Positions 25,114 through 33,251 of a stretch of 55,625 nucleotides of DNA are shown here, in pieces. How positions within the stretch are numbered: the first letter of the stretch is position 1; each line of letters begins with the position of its first letter. The stretch covers positions 1 to 55,625 of the forward strand of contig JACQZO010000023.1 in NCBI GenBank assembly GCA_016207805.1. Direction: 5' to 3'. Under the pieces are notes generated by a model. The model was not told the DNA's origin. It worked only from the letters and a program-made list of their open reading frames with translations, and did no database searches. Source of the stretch: Candidatus Abawacabacteria bacterium (GTDB lineage: Bacteria; Patescibacteriota; Gracilibacteria; RBG-16-42-10). The position numbers and the translations under genes are program-made.

Positions 25114-27474
25114 ATGACAACATCATTCACCAATTATAAACACACGCAGATAGAGCAAAAGTGGCAGCAATTTTGGCAAGAAGAGAATATCTATACTTTC
25201 GATAATACTTCCGAGAAAGAAGTATTTAGCATAGATACTCCCCCCCCCTATGTATCTGCTGACCATTTGCACGCTGGACATATTATGTCTTATGGGCAAG
25301 CTGACTTTATAGCTCGCTACAAACGTATGCGAGGCTACAGTGTTTTTTACCCTATGGGATTTGATGATAATGGCTTACCGACAGAAAGATTCGTTGAGAA
25401 AAAGTACAATATTAAAAAGTCTCATATTCAGCGTAAAGAATTTATCAATCTTTGTTTGCAAGAAACTCGCAAAGGCGCTGAAAACTATCGTGATCTATGG
25501 GAAAAACTAGGCATATCAGTAGATTGGACAAAAACCTACAGCTCGATAAATCCCCTTGCCACGAAGGTGTCACAAGCCTCATTAATAGATTTATATAAAA
25601 AAGGCATATTATACCGCGATACTAAACCTGTACTCTGGTGCACTCATTGCGAAACAGCTTTAGCTCAAACTGATGTGGAAGAGGAAGAGCAGGAAAGTGA
25701 AGGGAAACTTTATTACATTTCATTCACTAGTTCAGAACAGGAGACTTTGCCCATCGCGACAACAAGACCTGAGCTCTTGGCTGCTTGTGTTGCTTTATAC
25801 ATACATCCAGATGACAAAAGATATCAGCATCTATTGAATCGAAAAGCGATCGTACCCTTATTTAATTATGAGATTCCTATCTATTGCAGTGAAAAAGTAT
25901 TGATGGAATTTGGTACTGGACTCATGATGGTTAGCACATGGGGAGATAGAGAAGATATTGAAAAATGGCAAAAGGACAACTTGCCCACTAAAGCGGTAAT
26001 AGATAAGCAAGGTAAAATGGTAAATATCCCTGAACCATATTTGGGATTAACTACTCAAGCCGCACGAGTAACGATTGTGAAGGACTTACAAGAAAAAGAT
26101 TTCTTCATTAAGGAAGAATCAATTAGCCAAAGGAAGTTAGTGCATGAGAGATGTGCTACTCCTCCAGAGTTCATTTTAAGCAAGCAATGGTTTATCAAGG
26201 TGGCAGACAAGAAAGATGTTTGGTTGGAAATGGGGAATAAAGTTCAATGGCATCCTTTGTCACGAAAGCAAGATTATGACCTCTGGGTAAAAAGGCTTCA
26301 ATGGGACTGGTGTATTTCTCGTCAGAGATTCTATGGAGTACCATTACCTATTTGGTATTGTAGTCAGTGTGATGAGCCTATTTTTGCTGCACCGGAACAA
26401 TTACCCACAGATCCCACTACCGATAAGCCGCCCCTTGCTCATTGCCCAGGTTGTGAAAGTAGCACCTTTATTCCTGAGAAAGATGTAGCTGATACATGGG
26501 CAACATCTTCATGTACACCTTTTCTTCTACAGGAGTTAGTTTCTCCAGGTAATAAAAACCAGAACCTGTTTCCTGTATCTCTCAGACCTAATGCGTTTGA
26601 AATCATTCGCACTTGGGATTTCTACTCAATAGTGAAAAGTTATTATCACTTTCAAACTATTCCATTTGAGCATGTAATGATTTCTGGTCATGGATTGGAT
26701 GCGCAAGGTAGAAAGATATCAAAACGCTTAGGTAATTATATTCCCTCTACGGAATTAGTAGCTACCTATGGAGCTGATAGTATTCGCTACTGGGCTACTG
26801 GAGCAAAGTTAGGCCAGAACTTACGCTTCAATATTGAGGAAATACACAAGGGCAAAAGAACTGTCCAAAAGCTTTGGAGTGTCGCGAACTTTTACCATCG
26901 CAACATTACCAATTCACTTGATATAAAGAGTGGTGTCGAACTCGAACCAGCCGACCAATGGATATTGAATGAATTAAATATGTGTATCAGAGAAAGTACT
27001 GAGGCATTTGAAGCTTATGATTATGCCAGAGCAAGAGAAGAAACCAGCGACTTTTTGTGGAAAAAGTGTGCCGACTACTATATTGAGTTTATTAAATATC
27101 GATTAATTGCTAATAATCATGCATCGAAAGTTGCTGCTCAAAATACTTTTCATCAAGTATTCTTTAACCTATTGAAATTATTTGCTCCAATACTTCCCTT
27201 TATTACTGAAGCAATTTATCAAGAACTTTTTAGAGAAAAAAATAGCCCCAAAAGTATTCACATAGCTCAATGGCCAAAAGTAACTTCGCAGACAAACGTC
27301 CCAAAAGGTTTCTCTGAGGTTATTGTAGCAATTGATGAGATACGCAAATACAAATCAGAACAGGGATTATCTCTCGGTGCTCAATTAGAAAAGTATCAAC
27401 TCACCAGCAAAGTAGACTTGGTGAAATATGGATTACTGATCAAAGCGGTAATGCGTATCACAGAGCTTAATTGA
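25114..27474 (+). CDS. valS: Valyl-tRNA synthetase
   Basis: This class I synthetase of 786 aa has the HIGH-type motif LHAGHIMSYGQ and the ValRS signature PMGFDDNGLPTERFVEKKY. It has an editing domain (LPIATTRPELLAACVAL), the conserved WCISRQRFYG, KISKR in place of KMSKS, and an anticodon-binding domain with LWKKCADYYIEF. GFDDNGLPTE is the version found in archaeal-like and rickettsial ValRS. The valine-rich leader peptide upstream independently supports the specificity. The C-terminal coiled-coil arm seems absent. The sequence ahead of the ATG is AACTATTATTGT, with no Shine-Dalgarno site. Confidence 0.93.
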   Translation: MTTSFTNYKHTQIEQKWQQFWQEENIYTFDNTSEKEVFSIDTPPPYVSADHLHAGHIMSYGQADFIARYKRMRGYSVFYPMGFDDNGLPTERFVEKKYNIKKSHIQRKEFINLCLQETRKGAENYRDLWEKLGISVDWTKTYSSINPLATKVSQASLIDLYKKGILYRDTKPVLWCTHCETALAQTDVEEEEQESEGKLYYISFTSSEQETLPIATTRPELLAACVALYIHPDDKRYQHLLNRKAIVPLFNYEIPIYCSEKVLMEFGTGLMMVSTWGDREDIEKWQKDNLPTKAVIDKQGKMVNIPEPYLGLTTQAARVTIVKDLQEKDFFIKEESISQRKLVHERCATPPEFILSKQWFIKVADKKDVWLEMGNKVQWHPLSRKQDYDLWVKRLQWDWCISRQRFYGVPLPIWYCSQCDEPIFAAPEQLPTDPTTDKPPLAHCPGCESSTFIPEKDVADTWATSSCTPFLLQELVSPGNKNQNLFPVSLRPNAFEIIRTWDFYSIVKSYYHFQTIPFEHVMISGHGLDAQGRKISKRLGNYIPSTELVATYGADSIRYWATGAKLGQNLRFNIEEIHKGKRTVQKLWSVANFYHRNITNSLDIKSGVELEPADQWILNELNMCIRESTEAFEAYDYARAREETSDFLWKKCADYYIEFIKYRLIANNHASKVAAQNTFHQVFFNLLKLFAPILPFITEAIYQELFREKNSPKSIHIAQWPKVTSQTNVPKGFSEVIVAIDEIRKYKSEQGLSLGAQLEKYQLTSKVDLVKYGLLIKAVMRITELN

Positions 27475-27486
27475 TAGTCTGTTAAT

Positions 27487-28041
27487 CTAAAGAGAACAAA
27501 TATACAAAAATGCTGGCGGAAAGTTGAAAGGTGTAAATTTGAGTGAGACTGCTTTGAATAATTTTTTAAGCTTACCTAAGCTAAAGATTGAGTATTGGAT
27601 TTGCAAGTATAAGCCGCTTGGTTTAAGAGTTTTTAGGACAGCCTGAACGATATTTTCTCCCACTTTTTTGGGCAAACTTACCAAAGGTACTTCGGAAAAG
27701 ATGGCATCAAATTGCTTAATGCTGTTTTGCTCAGCATATTCTGCCAACTTCTCAGCGGAATCATTGATCAAAATCACATTAGGCAAATTGCCAAAGCGCT
27801 GTTTGAGCACAGCAAATAAGTCTTCATTGTATTCAAATACTAGTAGCTTTTGTTGGCTCCGTAAATTACTAATAATATATTTCGTCACCGCGCCATCCCC
27901 CGCTCCGAGTTCAGCAATCGCCGCTACTTTTGGCCAATCAACCTGTTTACAGGCTAATTGGGAATAAGCGCGGCCAGTAGCTAATAAAGCGCCCATTTCA
28001 CGAGGATGTTGGAAAAAATTTTTGAGAAAGCGCAGAGGCAT
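27487..28041 (-). CDS. SAM-dependent methyltransferase, PmtA/KsgA-like
   Basis: This 184-aa protein starts MPLRFLKNFFQHPREMGALLATGRAYSQLA, the N-terminal pattern of phospholipid N-methyltransferase-like enzymes ('FL.nFl.~P..vGAi..Sr.la'). The SAM motif is IAELGAGDGAVTKYI, motif II VFEYNEDLFAVL. The region FDAIFSEVPLVSLPKKV and the C-terminal YLQIQYS...FPPAFLYIC continue the family pattern. The substrate may be a phospholipid headgroup or an RNA base; the sequence alone does not decide. A cluster of 7-nt repeats lies just upstream of its start. Confidence 0.8.
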   Translation of the reverse strand: MPLRFLKNFFQHPREMGALLATGRAYSQLACKQVDWPKVAAIAELGAGDGAVTKYIISNLRSQQKLLVFEYNEDLFAVLKQRFGNLPNVILINDSAEKLAEYAEQNSIKQFDAIFSEVPLVSLPKKVGENIVQAVLKTLKPSGLYLQIQYSIFSLGKLKKLFKAVSLKFTPFNFPPAFLYICSL

Positions 28042-28047
28042 GGGGGA

Positions 28048-28072
28048 AAATTACGAATTACAAATTACAAAT
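28048..28072. repeat. Heptamer repeat cluster, AATTACA type
   Basis: Three and a half units (AATTACG, AATTACA, AATTACA) stand directly upstream of the PmtA-like gene start on the minus strand. Confidence 0.6.
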
Positions 28073-28093
28073 AGAAGGGGAAAGGAATTAGGT

Positions 28094-29161
28094 TTAAAGA
28101 GAAATACCGACACCGATACCTACATTTGGTGGTGCTGGGGTTGCACCGAAATTTAGTACAGTGGCAACAATGGTGTAAGCGGCCAATACTATGATCAAAC
28201 CGATTACAGCGTACAGGATGCCTTTCTTTGCTTGAGAGATTTGAGCATCTTCACCTCTAGCCATAGCGTAGCGGTAGCCGTTGAATACGAGATAAAGCAG
28301 CGCAACTACGCCAATCAAACCTAAAAAGAATCTTACTAGAACACTAAATGCTGTTTGGCGATCACGTAACAACAGCAACGGATTGGAATAGTAACTTTGC
28401 AGATTTTCAGTGGAAGGACCAGTGAAAGTGCCTACATACTTTCTATTAGGATCACCATTGAATTGTAATGGTTGTAGGCCATTACTTGCTGAGGGACTGG
28501 AGCTATTGCTGGTAGATTGGCTCGAATTTGATGTGTTGGTACCTGCAGTTTCTGCCTGAGCACATTCAGTAGTAATTCTATCTCTTTCGCTTTGAGGAAC
28601 TACTTGATTAGGATCAACGTTTTCGCTCAGACGAATAAAACGATCATAACCGGTCATAGCACAACTTTCGTAACGTGTGGGTACTGTATATTGTTGAGAT
28701 TGACAAAAGGCGCGCACTCTAAATTGATCCCTATTTCCAGAACCTGCAGTTGCACTTTGGCGCGTAATACAGGCATTCACATCTTCTTGAGGACGCGCAC
28801 TGGGGTTTGAGCTACTCGAGTTAGTACTACTTGAAGGCGCAGAGCTCACTGCAGCGCTTGGTGAAGATGAAGTGCTAAGACGACTGCTATCATTGCCTGT
28901 AGTAGCATTGCCACTTTCATTGGGGAATCGCTGACGACAAGTAGCGGTGATGCTATCAAGCTGAGCATCAGTTAGCTGAATATTGTTGGTACTGGTATTT
29001 TGTTCTCGAGCTAAACGGGAAATTAAATTGGTAGCTTCAGATTGCAGACAAGAATCATATTGATTAGTGTCCTGGGCATATAATGGATAGGGAAAAGCTC
29101 CTAAAGTAAATATAGCTATGGCTAGAGTGAGAGCAGCAATCAACTTTGTTCCTCGATTCAT
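28094..29161 (-). CDS. Secreted Ser-rich protein with C-terminal VirB2/TrbC-type pilin domain
   Basis: Starting at ATG 29161 (MNRGTKLIAALTLAIAIFTL), this 355-aa protein has a signal peptide ending near LYAQ. A Ser/Asn-rich region follows with several Cys (C-x-S, CRQRF, CITRQ, CQSQ, CAMTG). The C-terminus has two hydrophobic helices, AFSVLVRFFLGLIGVVALLYLVFNGYRYAMARG and a KKGILYAVIGLIIVLAAYTIVATVL stretch. The YRYAMARG...QAKKGI loop is typical of T4SS pilin-like proteins frequent in CPR. No other T4SS genes are present. An in-frame ATG 36 bases earlier is less likely because it would precede the signal peptide. Confidence 0.75.
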   Translation of the reverse strand: MNRGTKLIAALTLAIAIFTLGAFPYPLYAQDTNQYDSCLQSEATNLISRLAREQNTSTNNIQLTDAQLDSITATCRQRFPNESGNATTGNDSSRLSTSSSPSAAVSSAPSSSTNSSSSNPSARPQEDVNACITRQSATAGSGNRDQFRVRAFCQSQQYTVPTRYESCAMTGYDRFIRLSENVDPNQVVPQSERDRITTECAQAETAGTNTSNSSQSTSNSSSPSASNGLQPLQFNGDPNRKYVGTFTGPSTENLQSYYSNPLLLLRDRQTAFSVLVRFFLGLIGVVALLYLVFNGYRYAMARGEDAQISQAKKGILYAVIGLIIVLAAYTIVATVLNFGATPAPPNVGIGVGISL

Positions 29162-29295
29162 AATGGTTAGCAATTCGTCTGCACTGTAGCATATCACTAT
29201 ACTTGCATACCACTTTTTTTCAGTGAATTTAGTCCCCCTATGGTGAGTTTATTTGTTTTGCTCTCAGCTTTATATTGATTATAGTAATACTTTTT

Positions 29296-29761
29296 ATGCA
29301 AGACTTAGATTATTTAGGCATGGCAGTGGAGCAAGCCAGAGAATCAGTAAAGCGAGGCGGCTTTCCTGCGGGAGCAGTATTAGTACAAGATGATAAAGTT
29401 ATTAGCAAAAGCATTAGCATTGGCAATATATTATATGATCCAACGGCTCATGCTGAAAGTATGAGCGTACGAAATGCCTGCAAGCTCTTACAAACTACCT
29501 GTCTTTCTGGCGCCACTTTATACGCTTCACTTCAGCCCTGCTTAATGTGTTTTTGTGCCGCCAATTGGGCTGGGTATTAGCCGTATAGTTTATGGCTGTA
29601 AAAAAGATACTGTGATGGTGAATAAGCGATATTATGAAGGTCAAAACAATATTGAAGAGTTAGACCAACAGAATACACATCACATTGAATTAGTTTATAT
29701 CCCAGACTTAGAAGAACACATGCACCGGTTGGTTGCAGAATGGGAGAAGCAATTTAGTTGA
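29296..29761 (+). pseudogene. Nucleoside/guanine deaminase-like protein, frameshifted
   Basis: The first frame (ATG 29296 to TAG 29580) holds the zinc motifs AHAESMSVRNA and QPCLMCFCAANWAG. It then stops, while the next frame continues with ISRIVYGCKKDTVMVNKRYYEG to TAG at 29761. Deleting one G from GCTGGGTATT near 29568 joins them as NWAGISRIVYG, the expected family sequence. The cause is either a one-base insertion in the organism or an assembly error. The joined product (about 154 aa) would be a cytidine/deoxycytidylate-deaminase-fold enzyme, closest in motif to guanine deaminases. Confidence 0.8.
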
Positions 29762-29794
29762 TAGCTTATACTCAGAAATAGTAAAGATTCTTCT

Positions 29795-29803
29795 TGATAT
29801 AAT
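29795..29803 (+). promoter_or_regulatory. Extended -10 element with no annotated gene downstream
   Basis: TG-A-TATAAT (TATAAT at 29798-29803) is a strong extended -10. The first frame behind it is a 14-codon frame, ATG 29827 to TAA 29871, encoding MASTRSSRRILRLG. The next annotated object is tRNA-Arg on the other strand. It may drive a small RNA or microprotein. Confidence 0.4.
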
Positions 29804-29989
29804 GAAAAATCGACCAAATAAAGACATGGCTTCTACAAGATCATCAAGACGAATACTAAGACTGGGATAAGAATATACTTATAATTACAGTTACTTCTTT
29901 ATTTTTTATTAGTTATTCTTTATTTTTTCGAGCTCGCTTAAATATCCTTAGGCAAAAGTAGAAGATAAAAATAACTAATGAAAAGTGAG

Positions 29990-30007
29990 GCTCGCTCGCA
30001 AGCGAGC
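29990..30007 (-). terminator. Terminator-like hairpin of tRNA-Arg
   Basis: GCTCGCT (29990-29996) pairs perfectly with AGCGAGC (30001-30007) over a CGCA loop. Read on the minus strand it directly follows tRNA-Arg and is followed by CTCACTTTT, a modest T-run. It probably ends the tRNA transcript. Confidence 0.55.
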
Positions 30008-30010
30008 TCG

Positions 30011-30085
30011 TGGTACCCCCAAAAGGAATCGAACCTTTATCTTGAGCTTAGAAGGCTCCTGCTCTATCCATTGAGCTATGGGGGC
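30011..30085 (-). tRNA. tRNA-Arg (anticodon TCT)
   Basis: On the minus strand GCCCCCA pairs with TGGGGGT (first pair G-U). The D arm is GCTC...GAGC. The anticodon loop CTTCTAA gives UCU, decoding AGA. The T arm AAAGG-TTCGATT-CCTTT follows, then A73 and an encoded CCA (30011-30013). The first pair of the anticodon stem is G-A, a mismatch. Confidence 0.93.
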
Positions 30086-30089
30086 AAAA

Positions 30090-30353
30090 TCACCATTCTT
30101 CAGTACTGCCCCCGAAGTCGCCCTCGGTGGTGGGCAATTTGCCGCCAGTAAAATACAGAATAAGAGCAAAAACACCAATACCTCCTAGGAGAAACCCAAA
30201 AAACATAATCAAACCAGGATTCATCTCAGCTGCTTCGGTGAGATAAAAAATGGTGGCATCCTCTGCTCCAGCTAAATTTTGGAAAAAAACAATTAGCTGA
30301 AAAAGACCAATTAAACTTGCCAATGTGAGAAAGAGATATTTCATAGAAAACAT
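30090..30353 (-). CDS. Small two-helix membrane protein, unknown
   Basis: I do not recognise this 87-aa protein. It has two hydrophobic helices, LFLTLASLIGLFQLIVFFQNL and LIMFFGFLLGGIGVFALILYF, joined by an acidic loop (AGAEDATIFYLTEAAEMNPG), and an acidic C-terminal tail (TEGDFGGSTEEW). MFSMKY could also start at the internal ATG three codons later. It lies between tig and tRNA-Arg on the same strand, nine bases after the tig stop in transcription order, so it is probably co-transcribed with tig. Confidence 0.65.
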   Translation of the reverse strand: MFSMKYLFLTLASLIGLFQLIVFFQNLAGAEDATIFYLTEAAEMNPGLIMFFGFLLGGIGVFALILYFTGGKLPTTEGDFGGSTEEW

Positions 30354-30362
30354 GTACTCTGC

Positions 30363-31613
30363 TTATTTTACAGTAGTTTTGAGCAAATAATCTAGGGCCA
30401 ACTCAACACGAAGCCTTGCTTTCATTTGGGGAAGACGTCTTTCTATCTCCTTTTCTGCTACTCCCTCTTTGCTCATAGCATCTTTCGCCTGCTCATCAGT
30501 AGGCTCTAAGTTTTCTTTCTTGGCTAGTTCCAACAAAGCAAAACGGGCTAATAAACGACGACGTGCTTCTGGTTCATATTCTTTATGAATATCTTCATGA
30601 GTTTTCTTATTCGCTTCCAAGTAGCGATCAAATGTCAAACCCACTGCCTGTAATCTCTCGGAGAATTGCTCCTCCATATAATGAATCTCTTCATGAATGA
30701 GCACTTCAGGCAATTCTGCCTCAGTAATATCTACTAATTGTTTGAGTATTGCTTCTTCTTTGCGATTTTGCTCTTCAGCTTCTCTTTGAGTTTTCAAAAA
30801 GGCGGTGATCTCTTCTTGTAAAGATTTCTCATCAGTGATTTTGGGATTACGCAATTTTTGAAAAAATTCTTCATTCATTTCTGGCAATTTCATTTCCTCT
30901 ACTTTGAGTAGAGAGACATCAAACTGTACAGGCTTATCTTTGAGTGAATCGACATGATAATCTTTGGGGAAAGTGACAGAAAACTGCTTACTCTGCCCTA
31001 CTTCCATGCCCACCAAAGCCTCTTCAAAGCCAGGGACAAAAGTTTTAGAACCAAGAATCAAAGGATGATTCTTGCTTTTCGCTCCCTCAACTTCTTTGCC
31101 ATCAGCAGTACCAACAAAATCAATTTCTACCCGATCGCCCATTTGAGCTCCTCTTTGCACATCGCTGAAGGTAGAGAAGCGTTTCTGTAGAGCCTCTACT
31201 TCGGCAGCAATATCTTTTGGATCAATTTTCACCTCTTCTCTTTTTACTTTAATTTTCCCATAGTTGCCAATTTTCACTTCGGGCAAAACCGGCACCGTCA
31301 ACTCTAAAACAAATGGCTCAGTAGTAATTATTTTACTTTCAGGACCAGCAATAGGCTGCAATTTTTCTTCAACGACAACATTATAATAAAGCTCTGGTAA
31401 AGCAGCTTGTAAGGTTTCTTCTAATAATTTATCAGTACCAATTTGTTGCACCACAACATCATCGGGTGCTTTACCGGGGCGAAACCCTGAGACATTTACT
31501 TGGCTACGCAATTTCTCAATTGCTTTCCCGCGAAATTTTTCTAATTCAGCTGGTTCAATGGTAAGAGTAATCACGACTTGAGATGGGGGCAATTTTTTAA
31601 CGCTATGTTTCAC
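30363..31613 (-). CDS. tig: Trigger factor
   Basis: This ribosome-bound chaperone with FKBP-type prolyl isomerase has 416 aa. The N-terminal ribosome-binding loop has the signature GFRPGKAP. The middle PPIase domain includes GDRVEIDFVGTADGKEVEGAK and FVPGFEEALVGM. A long helical C-terminal arm follows (ILKQLVDITEAELPEVLIHEEI). The start codon is GTG at 31613. A terminator-like hairpin sits only about 33 bases upstream of the start on the same strand, so the gene may be attenuated. Confidence 0.95.
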   Translation of the reverse strand: MKHSVKKLPPSQVVITLTIEPAELEKFRGKAIEKLRSQVNVSGFRPGKAPDDVVVQQIGTDKLLEETLQAALPELYYNVVVEEKLQPIAGPESKIITTEPFVLELTVPVLPEVKIGNYGKIKVKREEVKIDPKDIAAEVEALQKRFSTFSDVQRGAQMGDRVEIDFVGTADGKEVEGAKSKNHPLILGSKTFVPGFEEALVGMEVGQSKQFSVTFPKDYHVDSLKDKPVQFDVSLLKVEEMKLPEMNEEFFQKLRNPKITDEKSLQEEITAFLKTQREAEEQNRKEEAILKQLVDITEAELPEVLIHEEIHYMEEQFSERLQAVGLTFDRYLEANKKTHEDIHKEYEPEARRRLLARFALLELAKKENLEPTDEQAKDAMSKEGVAEKEIERRLPQMKARLRVELALDYLLKTTVK

Positions 31614-31645
31614 AGCAAAAAGTAAAGACGAGTATTGTGTAACAT

Positions 31646-31675
31646 AAAAAGGCGCTCAATTCAAAATTGAGCCTT
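31646..31675 (-). terminator. Intrinsic terminator just upstream of tig
   Basis: CTCAATT (31655-31661) pairs with AATTGAG (31665-31671), extended by AAGG/CCTT with a two-base bulge. On the minus strand the hairpin is followed by TTTTT (complement of 31646-31650). It lies in the tig leader and either ends upstream transcription or attenuates tig. Confidence 0.55.
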
Positions 31676-31917
31676 ATATTTAGTCTAGGGATGGATGAAC
31701 TAAAATTAGTTAATAAAAAAACAAAAGACGAGATCATAAAGACGAAGACAAAGACAGGAGAATGTTTTGATGCTTCCTTGTCTTAGTGTTCGTCTTGGTC
31801 TGTGTCTTGATGATCTCATTCCTATTTAGATCTAGACACACTTAAATATCCTTCACCGAAGAAATTACTTATAAAAAGTAATCTCACTATATACCGATCC
31901 TGGTAACATAGTTCATG
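31676..31917. repeat. Gene-free stretch with a long imperfect inverted repeat (31730-31817)
   Basis: GAGATCAT at 31730-31737 faces ATGATCTC at 31810-31817. The arms between are built of AAGAC-type units (AAAGACG, AAGACAA, AGACAGG) mirrored by GTCTT units (CTTGTCTT, CGTCTTGG, GTGTCTTG). The whole would fold into a hairpin of about 88 bases. A smaller stem ATTACTT/AAGTAAT lies near 31864-31883. No gene is seen. Confidence 0.6.
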
Positions 31918-31998
31918 TGCCGCGGAAAGGACTTGAACCTTCACTCCTTGCGGAACTAGCTCCTAAGGCTAGCGTGTCTGCCATTCCACCACCGCGGC
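31918..31998 (-). tRNA. tRNA-Leu (anticodon TAG)
   Basis: On the minus strand GCCGCGG pairs with CCGCGGC. The anticodon stem CTAGC/GCTAG encloses CTTAGGA, giving UAG (codons CUN). A long variable arm (TTCCGCAAGGAGT) marks a class II tRNA, and A73 is as expected for Leu. The bases after A73 are CAT, so the CCA end is not encoded, unlike the other three tRNAs here. Confidence 0.93.
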
Positions 31999-32052
31999 TT
32001 ATTTGGGCGTGACTAATATAGCAGATTGAACAGAAATACCAAATTGGCAAAA

Positions 32053-32700
32053 TTACTTCTGCAAAATCGTGATCTTAGTGATTTTGTTCCCCTTGCGTAG
32101 TCCTTTAACAATTTCTAATCCTTTGGCTACTTTGCCAAACACTGCATAAGATCCATCCAAAGTGGGTTGAGGTGACAGGGTGATGTAGAAAAATGTTTTA
32201 GCACTATTCAAAGAGTCTTTGGCACATTGTTCTTTATTGGGACTACTGACACATTGTGCACCTGATTCATGAACCAAACCAACCACGCCGGCACTATCAT
32301 GCTTCAAATCAGGGTGTGTCTCTAAATTAATTGGCTCTACATCTAAAGCTTCCTTAGCTGCACCACTTTTGTCTCCTAGATACACTGCAAAGTTACTAAT
32401 AGTGTTATATACAGACGAACCATCATATCTGGTATCTATCGCCTGTGCGATAAAATGTGCCACTGAATTGGGCGCTTGCGTTTTGTATAATTCAATCGCG
32501 AATGTTCCCTGATCAGTTTCTACTACCGCTACTGGATGAGCGATATTAAAGAATTCTACATCTTTTAAGAAAGTGGCGAATGGACCGGAATTCTGAGTCG
32601 GGTCAGTAGTATTGGCATTACCACAGGCGACTAAGGTCACCATTAACAAAATGACTGCACTAGCACGTAAATAGGCTGACCAAGAGTGAGAAAAGATCAT
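32053..32700 (-). CDS. Cyclophilin-type peptidyl-prolyl isomerase lipoprotein
   Basis: This is an exported foldase of 215 aa. The N-terminal signal ends in a lipobox, LVAC (Cys about 26), so it is probably a lipoprotein on the outer face of the membrane. The cyclophilin domain includes VVETDQGTFAIELYKTQAPNSVAHFI, GLVHESGAQC, KTFFYITLSPQPTLDGSYAVFGKVAKGLEIV and KITKITI. The usual FHR motif is replaced by YNTIS, so the active-site Arg seems missing and catalysis may be weak. It is divergent from def. Confidence 0.87.
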   Translation of the reverse strand: MIFSHSWSAYLRASAVILLMVTLVACGNANTTDPTQNSGPFATFLKDVEFFNIAHPVAVVETDQGTFAIELYKTQAPNSVAHFIAQAIDTRYDGSSVYNTISNFAVYLGDKSGAAKEALDVEPINLETHPDLKHDSAGVVGLVHESGAQCVSSPNKEQCAKDSLNSAKTFFYITLSPQPTLDGSYAVFGKVAKGLEIVKGLRKGNKITKITILQK

Positions 32701-32761
32701 GACATTTCAAAAATACTCCAGTATGATGGTAGCGAATGTGAACATTTACCACAAGCAAACA

Positions 32762-33250
32762 ATGTTGCTCAAAATACTCACCGATGACCATCCATTATTA
32801 CGGGAAAAGTCTCAAGCTGTAAACACTATTACAGCTGCGACAAAGCAATTGGTCAAAGATCTTACTGAGACTATGAATTATGGGAGCAGGGCTGTGGGTA
32901 TCGCGGCACCACAAGTAGGGATTTTGGAACGCATTATCATTTGCAAATTGCGCAATGCCCAAGGGAAAAATGATGATGTGGCAATGATTAATCCCCAGAT
33001 TATTACTCACAGCACTATTTGTGAGATTGGTGAAGAAGGATGTTTAAGCATTCCTAATATATTTGGCCCGGTAAAGAGACCTAGGGAAATTACTGTGCAA
33101 TATGCAACACCGGACAAAAAACAGGTATTAAAGCGCTTTGTCGGTTTCAATGCCCGAGTGATACAGCATGAAATTGACCATTTAGAAGGCATCCTGTTCA
33201 CAGATCTGGTGACAAATAAAGAAGAATTGTTTGAAGAACTCAATTTTTGA
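32762..33250 (+). CDS. def: Peptide deformylase
   Basis: This metalloenzyme removes the formyl group from nascent N-terminal Met. All three motifs are present: GIAAPQVG, EGCLSIP (metal Cys) and QHEIDHLEG (two metal His and catalytic Glu). I start at ATG 32762 (MLLKILTDDHPLLREKS), which gives 162 aa and a typical N-terminus; longer in-frame starts run into the divergent lipoprotein start. fmt begins one base after its stop, so the formylation and deformylation genes form one unit. Confidence 0.95.
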   Translation: MLLKILTDDHPLLREKSQAVNTITAATKQLVKDLTETMNYGSRAVGIAAPQVGILERIIICKLRNAQGKNDDVAMINPQIITHSTICEIGEEGCLSIPNIFGPVKRPREITVQYATPDKKQVLKRFVGFNARVIQHEIDHLEGILFTDLVTNKEELFEELNF

Positions 33251-33251
33251 T

